64,000 nt of DNA from Chryseobacterium formosum (GTDB taxonomy: Bacteria > Bacteroidota > Bacteroidia > Flavobacteriales > Weeksellaceae), in NCBI RefSeq assembly GCF_026460885.1, contig NZ_JAOVZW010000017.1, forward strand, positions 32,891-96,890, written 5' to 3'. Positions 34,651-43,299 of the stretch are shown one piece after another. The translations under genes and the position numbers were made by a program. The number at the start of each line of letters is the position of its first letter. Within the stretch, counting starts at the first letter, position 1. The notes beneath the pieces were generated by a model, which was not told where the DNA came from, ran no database searches, and was given only the letters and a program-made list of their open reading frames with translations.

Positions 34651-35532
34651 TTAATTCGATTTTTTCGCTTTAATTATTGCTTCCAAAGCATCCCACATTT
34701 CTTGCGGAATATCTTCGAGCATATTAAATTCTCCTGCGCCTTGAAGCCATTCTCCACCATCAATCGTCACCACTTCACCATTCATGTAAGCGGAGTAATC
34801 TGAAACTAAATAAGCTGCAAGATTTGCCAATTCCTGATGTTCTCCTACTCTTCTCAACGGAACTTTTTTTCTCATATCAAATTTTTCCTGCAAGTCTCCC
34901 GGAAGCAATCTGTCCCAAGCTCCTTTTGTAGGAAACGGTCCAGGTGCAATTGCATTGAATCGGATTCCATATTTTGCCCATTCAACTGCTAAAGATCTTG
35001 TCATTGCTAAAACTCCGGCTTTTGCGCAAGCTGATGGAACAACATATGCAGAACCAGTCCAAGCGTAAGTTGTGACAATATTTAAAACGGTTCCTGAGGT
35101 TTTTGAATCAATCCAATGTTTTCCGATGGAAAGTGTGCAGTTTTTGGTTCCTTTTAAAACAATATCTAAAATAGAATCGAATGCAGAATGCGTTAATCTT
35201 TCTGTAGGTGAGATAAAATTCCCTGCTGCATTATTCAAAAGAATATCAATTTTTCCGAATTCTTTTAAAGCAGCTTCTTTCATTGCTTCAACCTCATCCC
35301 AGTTTCGAACATCACAAGCAACACATAGAACTTTTCCTCCGGTTTCATCCTCTAATTCTTTTGCAGTAACCTGAAGTTTTTCTAAATTTCTTGAAGTGAT
35401 GACCACTTTTGCCCCTAATTCTAAGAAATATTTGGTCATTGCTTTTCCCAGTCCGCTTCCGCCACCTGTAACTATTGCAACTTTATCTTTCAGAGCGCCT
35501 TCACGCAACATCGGTTGTGTATAAAGATTCAT
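34651..35532 (-). CDS. 2,4-dienoyl-CoA reductase-like SDR
   Basis: This 293-aa short-chain dehydrogenase closely follows the animal-type 2,4-dienoyl-CoA reductase pattern: VTGGGSGLGKAMTKYFLELG, LLNNAAGNFISPTERLT, VPSACAKAGVLAMTRSLAVE, YGIRFNAIAPGPFPTKGAW, ELANLAAYLVSDYSAYMNG. At the usual catalytic YxxxK position it has SxxxK (SACAK), which is also true of dienoyl-CoA reductases. It reduces 2,4-dienoyl-CoA with NADPH so that polyunsaturated fatty acids can enter beta-oxidation. No other beta-oxidation gene is next to it. Confidence 0.9.
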   Translation of the reverse strand: MNLYTQPMLREGALKDKVAIVTGGGSGLGKAMTKYFLELGAKVVITSRNLEKLQVTAKELEDETGGKVLCVACDVRNWDEVEAMKEAALKEFGKIDILLNNAAGNFISPTERLTHSAFDSILDIVLKGTKNCTLSIGKHWIDSKTSGTVLNIVTTYAWTGSAYVVPSACAKAGVLAMTRSLAVEWAKYGIRFNAIAPGPFPTKGAWDRLLPGDLQEKFDMRKKVPLRRVGEHQELANLAAYLVSDYSAYMNGEVVTIDGGEWLQGAGEFNMLEDIPQEMWDALEAIIKAKKSN

Positions 35533-35672
35533 ATTTTATTTTTTCTTAAAAATAATAAATATTAAAATGGTATGCTTTAAAATAAGTCAAGAAATAATGC
35601 TGTAAATAGTTGTTTTATTTTATTGGAAAGGTTCAAAAGATATAAATGACAAATTTTGAAATTATGACTTCA

Positions 35673-35756
35673 ATCCTAGCCTCGATTGCAGCATTTGTTT
35701 GAGCTCATTTTTTTGAATTAAAAAATAGCGAGTGCGGAAAGCGAGAATTGCTCTTA
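35673..35756 (+). repeat. Dispersed hairpin element, copy 2
   Basis: CCTAGCCTCGATTG, then GTTTGAGCTCATTTTTT, then AAAAAATAGCGAGTGCGGAAA follow the box order of the 18141 copy (there on the minus strand). The central hairpin is ATTTTTT with AAAAAAT, different in sequence from the other copies but pairing at the same place. A late box AATAGCTCC occurs at about 35775. Apart from this and the terminator next to it, the 35533-35852 gap holds nothing I can identify. Confidence 0.7.
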
Positions 35757-35791
35757 AAAGAAATCGACGTAATCAAATAGCTCCAAATAAA

Positions 35792-35826
35792 AAAACAGTC
35801 TAATAAATAATTTATCAGACTGTTTT
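35792..35826. terminator. Terminator downstream of the DUF1573 gene
   Basis: AAAACAGTCT pairs with AGACTGTTTT around an AT-rich loop. The DUF1573 gene ends 27 bp to the right on the minus strand, so the stem can terminate it; the plus strand has no adjacent gene. Confidence 0.8.
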
Positions 35827-35852
35827 CTATATAAGAAACAAGATTAAATCGA

Positions 35853-36263
35853 TTATTTTACAACCGTACCTTTGAAAGATAGTGTTTTGGGCTCATAACT
35901 ACCTGCTATAGTTACTGTTATTGATTTTGAAAATGGTCCTTCTGCAGCAGCATTGTAACTTGCTTCAACAAACCCTGTTTTTCCAGGCAAAACTTTAGTT
36001 TTTGTATAATCTGCAGTTGTACATCCGCAAGAAGGTGCAACTTTGTCAATCATAATAGGCTGTGACGAAGTATTTGTAAATTCAAATCTGATCAATTTCG
36101 GTTTTCCTTGAGGAATGTTTCCTACATCGATCGTTTCAGATTTCCATTTCGCAGCTTCTGCAACTTTTTTAACGATTGAAGCTGGAATTACCGGAAATAC
36201 ATTTGCATAAAACGGATAGAATGCTAAAACTGCAAGAAGTGCTGTAATTTTTAAATTTTTCAT
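35853..36263 (-). CDS. DUF1573 domain secreted protein
   Basis: The 136-aa protein has a signal peptide (MKNLKITALLAVLAFYPFYA) and one DUF1573 Ig-like domain: DVGNIPQGKPKLIRFEFTNT, IMIDKVAPSCGCTTADYTKT, LPGKTGFVEASYN and KTLSFKGTVVK. The SCGCT motif is the family hallmark. DUF1573 proteins occur in the Bacteroidota periplasm with unknown function. It is divergent from the second two-component operon, and the gap between them carries GTTAA repeats, so co-regulation is plausible. Confidence 0.9.
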   Translation of the reverse strand: MKNLKITALLAVLAFYPFYANVFPVIPASIVKKVAEAAKWKSETIDVGNIPQGKPKLIRFEFTNTSSQPIMIDKVAPSCGCTTADYTKTKVLPGKTGFVEASYNAAAEGPFSKSITVTIAGSYEPKTLSFKGTVVK

Positions 36264-36331
36264 AGTGTAAATTTTAAATCAAATATTATTTTTTTGTTTA
36301 ACAAATGTAGACCTTAAAATGACTGCAAGTT

Positions 36332-36371
36332 GTTAACCGTTATCAAACATTTGTTAATGAGTTGTTAATGG
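36332..36371. promoter_or_regulatory. GTTAA repeats before the second two-component operon
   Basis: GTTAACC at 36332, GTTAATG at 36353 and GTTAATGG at 36364 lie 21 and 11 bp apart (two turns, then one). The last two form GTTAATGAGTTGTTAATGG, which matches the pair before the operon at 31630. TATTTTTG at 36387-36394 is a possible -7 box. Confidence 0.68.
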
Positions 36372-36413
36372 TGAAAAAATTATAGATATTTTTGGATAAT
36401 ATTGCCTTTGAAA

Positions 36414-37661
36414 ATGGAAATCAAGAAACTCAACATTATTATTAGCCTTGGATTGGTCGCTATCATCGGAATTTTGATCGCTCAATTATTATGGACCAAA
36501 CAAGCCTATAATCTTGAGGACAGAAAATTTAATCAGAAGGTAAACATCGCTTTGATGGAGGTTGTCGACAAAATGACTGAAGGGAAAACTTCTTTTACAG
36601 AAAATCCCGTTCAGATTATTGCCAATGATTATTATGTGGTTAATATCAATAATGAGTTTCATCCTGCAGTTCTTGAACATTATTTGAAAACAGAGTTTAC
36701 GAGATTTCAAATTAATACAGATTATGTTTACGCCTTGTACAATTGCCACAGCGACCAAATGGTTTACGGAAAATACATGACTCAACATCAGGAAGAACCC
36801 AGTGAAAAGGTGATTCAGTTTCCTAAACATAAAAATTTAGTGTATTATTTTTCGATACGTTTTCCGGATAAAACTACTTATCTGATTAGCTCATTACGGT
36901 TTTGGTATTTGCTGACTTTTGCTCTGATCATTATTTTGCTGGTATATGTTTATTCGATTTACACGATTATTCAACAGAAGAAATTCTCAGAATTGCAGCG
37001 TGATTTTATTAATAACATGACGCATGAATTTAAAACTCCCTTATCATCAATCCTTTTAGCTTCAGAATCCCTCAATAAGCAGGAAATTGTTCAGGAAAAC
37101 CCTAAACTTCAGACTTACACTTCAATTATTATTAATCAAAGTCATAAACTGAATAATCACATCGAAAAAATCTTGAATATTGCCAAAAACGATGCTTCAG
37201 GATTATCATTAAAGCCTCACAAAATTATTTTGCTACCTTTCATTCAGGAAATTGCAGAAAATATCAAACAGAAAAATGAAAATGTTTCAATAAAAATAGA
37301 TATTGAAGAAAGTATTTCAATCTTAGCCGATGAATTTCATTTCACCAACATCATTTACAACCTTTTAGACAATTCAATTAAATATTGCGAAACAAATCCT
37401 GAGATTCTCATTTCTTCAAAAAAAGATTCAAAAGGCTTATATTTAAAGTTCAAAGATAACGGAATGGGAATTCCTGCAAAAAACATTGCTCATATTTTTG
37501 ATAAATTTTATCGAGTGAATGCCAATAAAAGTGATGAAATCAACGGTTTTGGTTTGGGATTATTTTATGTAAAAAAGATTGTTCAACAACATCATTGGAA
37601 AATTTCGGTTGAAAATAACTCCGATAAAGGAATTACCGTTACTTTGTTTTTTCCGTTTTAA
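36414..37661 (+). CDS. Sensor histidine kinase (HisKA/HATPase), paralogue 2
   Basis: The start is set at the ATG at 36414 (MEIKKLNIIISLGLVAIIGI); a TTG four codons upstream is less likely. The 415-aa kinase has membrane helices at about 6-26 and 165-190 around a periplasmic sensor domain, a HisKA domain with phospho-acceptor His204 (INNMTHEFKTPLSSILLAS) and a HATPase domain (IIYNLLDNSIKYCE, DNGMGIPAKN, GFGLGLFYVKKI). The OmpR-type regulator follows 12 bp later. The sensor domain differs from that of the kinase at 31630, so the two systems probably detect different signals. Confidence 0.92.
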   Translation: MEIKKLNIIISLGLVAIIGILIAQLLWTKQAYNLEDRKFNQKVNIALMEVVDKMTEGKTSFTENPVQIIANDYYVVNINNEFHPAVLEHYLKTEFTRFQINTDYVYALYNCHSDQMVYGKYMTQHQEEPSEKVIQFPKHKNLVYYFSIRFPDKTTYLISSLRFWYLLTFALIIILLVYVYSIYTIIQQKKFSELQRDFINNMTHEFKTPLSSILLASESLNKQEIVQENPKLQTYTSIIINQSHKLNNHIEKILNIAKNDASGLSLKPHKIILLPFIQEIAENIKQKNENVSIKIDIEESISILADEFHFTNIIYNLLDNSIKYCETNPEILISSKKDSKGLYLKFKDNGMGIPAKNIAHIFDKFYRVNANKSDEINGFGLGLFYVKKIVQQHHWKISVENNSDKGITVTLFFPF

Positions 37662-37673
37662 AACTAATTTGTA

Positions 37674-38369
37674 ATGATGGATAAATCCAAAATTCTATAT
37701 GCCGAAGATGATGCGACAATTGCTTTCCTGATTCAGGACAGTCTGGAAAACTATTATGAAATTGAACATTATTCCAACGGAAAATCAGCGTTTGAAGCAT
37801 TCAGCTGTAAAGATTTTGACATTTGTCTGCTTGATATTATGATGCCGGAAATGAATGGTTTTGATCTTGCCGAAAAAATCCGTGATAAAAACTCAGAAAT
37901 CCCAATTATTTTTACCTCAGCAAAGGCTCTAAAAGAAGACCGGATTAAAGGTTTAAAAATTGGAGCCGATGATTATTTGGTAAAACCGTTCAGCATTGAA
38001 GAACTCATTTTAAAAATTGAAGTTTTTCTGAAGCGTTCAAAAAAAACAGAAAATACTCCTCAAAAATACAAGGTCGGAAAATATCATTTTGATTCTAAAA
38101 ATTACACTTTAAACGACACTCAGAATACCTTTACACTTACTCAAAGAGAATCAGATTTATTATTTTATTTCATCCGTCACAGAAATACAATTCTCAAAAG
38201 ACAGGATATTTTAAAAGCAATCTGGGGTGATGACGATTATTTTATGGGTAGAAGTTTGGATGTTTTCATTTCAAGACTGAGAAAAATATTTGCCGGTGAC
38301 AACAATATTGTTATTGAAAACATTCACGGGATTGGCTTCCGTTTTTCTGAAACTGAACAGATAAATTAG
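37674..38369 (+). CDS. OmpR-type response regulator, paralogue 2
   Basis: This 231-aa regulator has a receiver domain (ILYAEDDATIAF; phospho-acceptor Asp54 in ICLLDIMMPEMNGFDL; FTSAKALKEDRIKGLKIG; DYLVKPFSIEEL) and a winged-helix output (FTLTQRESDLLFYFIRH, GRSLDVFISRLRKIF, NIHGIGFRF). Either of two adjacent ATG codons could be the start. It is paralogous to the regulator at 32939 and may recognise the same GTTAATG repeats, so cross-regulation is possible. The GH92 gene follows 58 bp later. Confidence 0.94.
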   Translation: MMDKSKILYAEDDATIAFLIQDSLENYYEIEHYSNGKSAFEAFSCKDFDICLLDIMMPEMNGFDLAEKIRDKNSEIPIIFTSAKALKEDRIKGLKIGADDYLVKPFSIEELILKIEVFLKRSKKTENTPQKYKVGKYHFDSKNYTLNDTQNTFTLTQRESDLLFYFIRHRNTILKRQDILKAIWGDDDYFMGRSLDVFISRLRKIFAGDNNIVIENIHGIGFRFSETEQIN

Positions 38370-38427
38370 GTTTAAATTAATGTGACCAATTTTTTAATTA
38401 ATTTTAACCTTTGCAAAATTACCATTC

Positions 38428-40725
38428 ATGAAAAAGTCGGGAACAGCTTTATTAATATTTCTATTATTTTTCAGTTTAAATCTAAATGCTCAAAAATTCG
38501 AAAAACTTTCTCAATATGTCAATCCATTAATCGGAACTGAGAAAATGGGACATACTTATCCCGGAGCGACTGCGCCTTTCGGAGCTGTCCAGTTAAGCCC
38601 AGAAACAGATACTATTGCCTACGAACTCAACGGAAAATACAACGGTGAAGTTTATAAATATTGTGCAGGATATCGTTATGAAGACAAAACAATCGTAGGT
38701 TTCAGCTCGACACACTTTAGTGGAACGGGACATTCTGATTTGGGAGATTTTCTGGTCATGCCGACTGTCGGAAAATTACAATTGAATCCCGGAACTGCAA
38801 CAAATCCTGAAAGTGGCTACAGAAGCAGATTTTCTCATCAAAACGAAAAAGCAGAGGTCGGATATTATAAAGTAAAACTCGATGACCACAATATTTTAGC
38901 TGAATTGACAGCGACAACCAGAGTCGGTATTCATCGTTATACTTTTCCAAAGTCTGATCAGGCTCACATTATTTTAGATTTAATGGCAGGAATTTACAAT
39001 TATGACGGTAAAAACGTATGGACTTATGTTCGTGTAGAAAACGGAAATACGATTACAGGTTACAGACAAACGAATGGTTGGGCAAGAACAAGAACGGTTT
39101 ATTTTGCGATGAAATTTTCAAAACCATTTAAATCTTACGGTCAGAAAAACTTTGATGGAAAACAGGTATACAATGGATTTTGGCGAAAATTTGACCAAAC
39201 CAAAAACTTCCCTGAAATCGCAGGAAAAAATCTGAAAATGTATTTCGATTTCGATACGATTGAAAATGAAGCGATTGAAGTGAAGCTTGCCATTTCTCCG
39301 GTGAGCCAAGCCAACGCCTTAGAAAATTTAGAAAAAGAAACCGGCAATCTATCTTTTGATCAGGTCAAAGCACAAACTCAGGAAACTTGGAATAAAGAAT
39401 TAAATAAAATTGTTGTAAAAGGTTCTGAAACAGAAAAAACAAACTTTTATACCGCAATGTATCACACTTTTATAAGTCCGACAACTTATACCGATGTCAA
39501 CGGAGAATATAAAGGTTTAGATCAAAACATTCACAAAACGGAAGGTTTCACCAATTATACAACATTTTCAATTTGGGACACTTACCGAGCGTTGCATCCA
39601 TTTTTTAACATTATTCAACCAAAACGGAATAATGATATGGTGAAATCGATGATGGCACATTACAATCAATTTTCGATGAAAATGCTACCGATTTGGTCGC
39701 ATTATGCAAACGACAATTGGTGCATGAGCGGTTATCACAGTGTGAGCGTGGTTGCAGACGCGATCATTAAAGGAAATTATCAAGGAGATGCAAAAGAAGC
39801 TTTGAAAGCCTGTGTTGCGACTGCTAACAAAAGAGATTACGAAGGCATCGGACAATATATTGATTTGGGATATATTCCTGCTGAAAAAAACGGAACTTCG
39901 GTTTCTAACACTTTGGAATACGCTTACGACGATTGGGCAATTGCTCAGTTGGCAAAACATTTGGGTGAAACGGAAATTTACAATCAATTCATCAAACGTT
40001 CTGAAAACTGGAAAAATAATTTCGATAAAACAGTCGGATTTATGCGTCCTCGCTTGGCGGATGGAAGTTTTAAGAAAGATTTTAATGCTTTAAGTACTCA
40101 CGGACAAGGCTTTATTGAAGGAAATTCTTGGAATTATAGTTTCTTCGTTCCACAGAATCCGGATGAATTAATTCAATTAATGGGTGGAAAGAAAAAATTC
40201 GCTTCAAAACTGGATGAACTGTTCACGATGCATTTACCAGACGAGTTTTTTGCAGACACAGAAGACATTACAAGAGAAGGAATTATCGGCGGATACGTTC
40301 ACGGAAACGAACCGGCGCATCATGTTGCCTATTTTTACAATTGGGCAGGACAACCGTGGAAAACTCAGGCGCAAATCAGACGAATTTTAGAGATGCAATA
40401 CAAAGCAACTCCCGATGGATTGGGCGGAAATGATGATGCGGGACAAATGAGTGCTTGGTATATTTTAAGTTCTCTTGGTTTTTATCCGGTTGCTCCGGGT
40501 TCAGAAGATTATGCGATTGGTAGTCCGGCAATTGACCATGCAGTTTTAAACTTAGAAAATGGAAAAACTTTTGAAATTGAAGCGATTAATCAAAGTCCGA
40601 AGAATGTATATATTCAGAAAATTGTCTTGAATGGAAAGGAAATTAAAAACTTTACATTGAAACATTCTGAGATTATGAATGGCGGAAAATTGAGTTTTTA
40701 TATGATTTCTAAACCTCGAAAATAA
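38428..40725 (+). CDS. Glycoside hydrolase family 92 alpha-mannosidase
   Basis: The 765-aa secreted protein (signal peptide MKKSGTALLIFLLFFSLNLNAQ) is a full GH92: the N-terminal beta-sandwich starts LSQYVNPLIGTEKMGHTYPG, with ATAPFGAVQLSPETD, and the catalytic (alpha/alpha)6 domain has TTFSIWDTYRALHPFFNI, EGNSWNYSFFVPQN and GNDDAGQMSAWYILSSLGFY. GH92 enzymes are Ca2+-dependent exo-alpha-mannosidases, mostly alpha-1,2, acting on N-glycan or yeast-type mannan. No SusC/D pair is adjacent, so this is not a classic polysaccharide locus. TAACCTTTG 14 bp before the start is a possible -7 box. Confidence 0.94.
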   Translation: MKKSGTALLIFLLFFSLNLNAQKFEKLSQYVNPLIGTEKMGHTYPGATAPFGAVQLSPETDTIAYELNGKYNGEVYKYCAGYRYEDKTIVGFSSTHFSGTGHSDLGDFLVMPTVGKLQLNPGTATNPESGYRSRFSHQNEKAEVGYYKVKLDDHNILAELTATTRVGIHRYTFPKSDQAHIILDLMAGIYNYDGKNVWTYVRVENGNTITGYRQTNGWARTRTVYFAMKFSKPFKSYGQKNFDGKQVYNGFWRKFDQTKNFPEIAGKNLKMYFDFDTIENEAIEVKLAISPVSQANALENLEKETGNLSFDQVKAQTQETWNKELNKIVVKGSETEKTNFYTAMYHTFISPTTYTDVNGEYKGLDQNIHKTEGFTNYTTFSIWDTYRALHPFFNIIQPKRNNDMVKSMMAHYNQFSMKMLPIWSHYANDNWCMSGYHSVSVVADAIIKGNYQGDAKEALKACVATANKRDYEGIGQYIDLGYIPAEKNGTSVSNTLEYAYDDWAIAQLAKHLGETEIYNQFIKRSENWKNNFDKTVGFMRPRLADGSFKKDFNALSTHGQGFIEGNSWNYSFFVPQNPDELIQLMGGKKKFASKLDELFTMHLPDEFFADTEDITREGIIGGYVHGNEPAHHVAYFYNWAGQPWKTQAQIRRILEMQYKATPDGLGGNDDAGQMSAWYILSSLGFYPVAPGSEDYAIGSPAIDHAVLNLENGKTFEIEAINQSPKNVYIQKIVLNGKEIKNFTLKHSEIMNGGKLSFYMISKPRK

Positions 40726-40784
40726 TTTTATTTAAACACAAACTACACTAATTTTCTCAAAGAAACTTAATGAATATTTTCACC

Positions 40785-40985
40785 GTTTGTCATTCAGAGC
40801 GGAACAAAGTGGAGCGTGGAATCTAAATATCGCTCTAATTAAGTTATTTAGATTCCTACCGAATGATAAAATTATCATGATTATTCTCTCGCAGATTTTA
40901 CTGATTACGCAGAGTTTTTGATGATGATTATACTTGAAAATCACAATCCGTAATTTGCATACGATAATCTTCATTTTGCATACAT
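40785..40985. repeat. Dispersed repeats in the gap before the aldo/keto reductase
   Basis: The 307-bp gap has two repeat types. At 40785-40870, GTTTGTCATTCAGAGCGG, then GTGGAATCT on the left and AGATTCCTACCGAATGATAAA on the right form an imperfect inverted repeat of the GTCATTCTGA kind also seen at 42066. At 40884-40920, TTCTCTCGCAGATTT is the left arm of the family complete at 43228. No gene is seen here; a 64-codon reverse frame is repeat-derived. Confidence 0.65.
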
Positions 40986-41032
40986 CCGATTTCTAATTTC
41001 TGCTGAATTTTGTATCAATAAAAATCAACAAT

Positions 41033-42040
41033 ATGAAATTGAATCAGGTAAAATTAGGAATTCAGGGATTAATCATTCCGAATATTGGTTTGGGATGTAT
41101 GGGAATGACAGGTTTTGGCGATGCCGATATGTATGGCAAAACCGACGAAACGGAAGCCATCGCAACCATTCATCGCTCTTTGGAATTGGGTGGGAATTTT
41201 CTCGACACAGCAGATTTGTACGGACCTTTTACAAACGAACGATTAATTGCAAAAGCCATTGAAGGCAATCGTAACCAATATATTATCGCTACGAAATTCG
41301 GTTGGGAAATCGATGACAATGAACAAGTCACGTGGAAAATCAACGGAACAAAAGATTATGTAAAAAAATCGGTTGAACGTTCACTGAAAAATCTGAAAAC
41401 CGATTACATCGACTTGTATTATATGCATCGTCTCGATAAAAATGTTCCGGTTGAAGAAACGGTTGGAGCAATGAGTGATTTGGTAAAAGAAGGAAAAATC
41501 GGGTACATCGGTTTGTCGGAAGTTTCTTCTGAGACTGTGAAAAGAGCGCACGCAGTTCATCCGATTTCGGCAGTTCAGAGTGAATATTCTCTGTTTGAAA
41601 GAACGGTTGAAGAAAAAGGTGTTATCAAAACTCTGAATGATTTGGGAATTGGTTTTGTGGCTTATTCTCCGCTGGGAAGAGGATTTTTGTCCGGAAATAT
41701 CAAAACAATTGAAGATTTGCCTGAAAATGATTTTCGAAGAGGAATTCCACGTTTTCAAGGGGAGTATTTTCAAAAAAACATTGAACTGGTGGAAGCAATT
41801 GAAAATATGGCGAAAGAAAAAGATATCACTTCTTCTCAATTGGCTTTGGCGTGGATTATCAGCAAAGGAATTGTTCCGATTCCAGGGACGAAACGAAGAA
41901 AATATCTTGAGCAGAATATTGAAGCCAGCAAAATCGTTTTGAGCGAATCTGATATTCAGAAGCTGGAAAGTATTGTACCTTTGGGAACAGATACTGGAGC
42001 GACTTACGATGAATTCGGGATGGGACTTTTGGATTATTAA
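41033..42040 (+). CDS. Aldo/keto reductase
   Basis: This 335-aa enzyme has the AKR catalytic tetrad in place: Asp58 and Tyr63 (NFLDTADLYG), Lys88 (IIATKFGW) and His132 (LYYMHRLD). The NADPH-binding C-terminal segment has VPIPGTKRRKYLEQNIEA. It resembles the AKR13-like YakC/PdxI group of broad-range carbonyl reductases. It is followed after a repeat-rich gap by an AraC regulator in the same direction that may control it. Confidence 0.93.
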   Translation: MKLNQVKLGIQGLIIPNIGLGCMGMTGFGDADMYGKTDETEAIATIHRSLELGGNFLDTADLYGPFTNERLIAKAIEGNRNQYIIATKFGWEIDDNEQVTWKINGTKDYVKKSVERSLKNLKTDYIDLYYMHRLDKNVPVEETVGAMSDLVKEGKIGYIGLSEVSSETVKRAHAVHPISAVQSEYSLFERTVEEKGVIKTLNDLGIGFVAYSPLGRGFLSGNIKTIEDLPENDFRRGIPRFQGEYFQKNIELVEAIENMAKEKDITSSQLALAWIISKGIVPIPGTKRRKYLEQNIEASKIVLSESDIQKLESIVPLGTDTGATYDEFGMGLLDY

Positions 42041-42065
42041 TCTTTTCTAAACTTAATTTATTTGT

Positions 42066-42150
42066 AGTTTGTCATTCTGACGTAGGAAGAATCTCAACTT
42101 TATTTTTAGAGATTCTTCACTCCATTTCATTTCGTTCAGAATGACAAACT
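42066..42150. repeat. Palindromic repeat (GTTTGTCATTCTGA family)
   Basis: AGTTTGTCATTCTGA at 42066-42080 and TCAGAATGACAAACT at 42136-42150 are perfect 15-bp inverted arms. Inside, GAAGAATCTC at 42086-42095 pairs perfectly with GAGATTCTTC at 42109-42118. It lies 26 bp after the aldo/keto reductase stop. A degenerate copy is at 40785. Confidence 0.85.
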
Positions 42151-42170
42151 GCCTATAAACACAATACGAT

Positions 42171-42250
42171 TGCGCCCCGGCTTGAACGGAGCTCTTTTTG
42201 TGGAGCAAAGCGGAACAAAAAAGCGGGAGTGGAAGACGGATTAAGGCGCC
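42171..42250 (+). repeat. Dispersed hairpin element, copy 3
   Basis: GCGCCCCGGCTTGAACGG, GAGCTCTTTTTGT, then ACAAAAAAGCGGGAGTGGAA and GGCGCC follow the element's box order. The central stem here is TTTTTGT/ACAAAAA and the outer stem GCGCC/GGCGC. It directly follows the palindrome ending at 42150, so two unrelated repeat families are adjacent. Confidence 0.72.
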
Positions 42251-42316
42251 CAAACCTAACAAAGTGGTTCGACAGAGTCAAATAATTACTACCTTTAATA
42301 TTTAGAATTTCAAAGT

Positions 42317-43213
42317 ATGAATACTATAAAATCTATTTCGGCTTTTCACAGACTACTGTCGCTTCCGGAACCGAAGCATCCGATGGTAAGTGTCATCAAT
42401 CTTTCTGAAAGTATTTTTATTGAAGATGAGGTTTGGAAGGGTTTTGTGAGTCGTTATTATTGCGTCGCGTTGAAACGAAATGCGACCGGAAAAATAAAAT
42501 ACGGACAGCAACATTACGATTACGACAAAGGCGTATTGAGTTTTACGGCTCCGAATCAGGTTCAGTATCTCGATTTGAAGACGATGGATTGTGAAAATAC
42601 GGGTTACCTGTTAATTTTTCACGAAGATTTTCTGTTAAAACATTCTTTGGCAACTACGATTTCGTCTTACGGATTTTTCTCTTATGCTGTGAATGAAGCG
42701 TTGCATCTTTCTGAGGATGAGGAAAACGATTTGCTTGAAATTCTGAATAAAATCGATAAGGAATGTCAGCACATCGACCAGCATACGCAGGAAATTATTT
42801 TGTCTCAGATTGAGTTGCTGCTGAATTATTCCAAGCGTTTTTACGAAAGACAATTCATTACCAGAAAAAGCGGAAGTCATCAGCTTTTGACGAAATTTGA
42901 AACGTTTTTGAATGATTATTTTGATAAAGAATCTTCTGAAAAAGGACTTTTAACCGTTCATCAGATTGCAGAAGCAATGAATCTTTCTCCTAATTATTTA
43001 AGTGACTTATTAAGAATACAGACCGGACAAAACACGCAGCAACATATCCACGAAAAGTTGATTAGCAAAGCGAAAGAGAAACTTTCTACTACTGAATTAA
43101 CAGTCAGTGAAATTGCATATGAACTGGGGTTTGAACATTCGCAGTCTTTCAGTACGCTTTTTAAAAAGAAAACGAAAATGTCTCCTTTGGAATTTAGGCA
43201 GTCTTTTAATTAA
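42317..43213 (+). CDS. AraC family transcriptional regulator
   Basis: The 298-aa protein has an N-terminal effector domain and a C-terminal pair of AraC helix-turn-helices (VHQIAEAMNLSPNYLSDLLR, then ELTVSEIAYELGFEHSQSFS, ending FKKKTKMSPLEFRQSFN). It is probably an activator of neighbouring oxidoreductases; the aldo/keto reductase upstream in the same direction is the obvious candidate. The effector cannot be predicted. Confidence 0.92.
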   Translation: MNTIKSISAFHRLLSLPEPKHPMVSVINLSESIFIEDEVWKGFVSRYYCVALKRNATGKIKYGQQHYDYDKGVLSFTAPNQVQYLDLKTMDCENTGYLLIFHEDFLLKHSLATTISSYGFFSYAVNEALHLSEDEENDLLEILNKIDKECQHIDQHTQEIILSQIELLLNYSKRFYERQFITRKSGSHQLLTKFETFLNDYFDKESSEKGLLTVHQIAEAMNLSPNYLSDLLRIQTGQNTQQHIHEKLISKAKEKLSTTELTVSEIAYELGFEHSQSFSTLFKKKTKMSPLEFRQSFN

Positions 43214-43227
43214 TTATAAAATTTATT

Positions 43228-43299
43228 CTCTCGCAGATTTTGTGGATTGAGCAGATTTTTTTTCTAATTCATCTGCCAAATTTGCTAAATCTGCGAGAG
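43228..43299. repeat. Palindromic repeat (CTCTCGCAGATTT family), complete copy
   Basis: CTCTCGCAGATTT at 43228-43240 and AAATCTGCGAGAG at 43287-43299 are perfect 13-bp inverted arms; the inside repeats GCAGATTTTT and ATCTGCCAAAT. It abuts the stop codon of the HxlR gene at 43300. Other copies are at 44421 and, partly, 40884 and 9737-9876. It sits between the convergent AraC and HxlR genes and could act as their transcription end. Confidence 0.85.

Noticed and set aside
40780..40974. 64-codon reverse frame
   Set aside because: Lies in dispersed repeats before the aldo/keto reductase; not protein-like.
42053..42262. 69-codon reverse frame
   Set aside because: It spans two palindromic repeats and reads as repeat-derived, with no start context.
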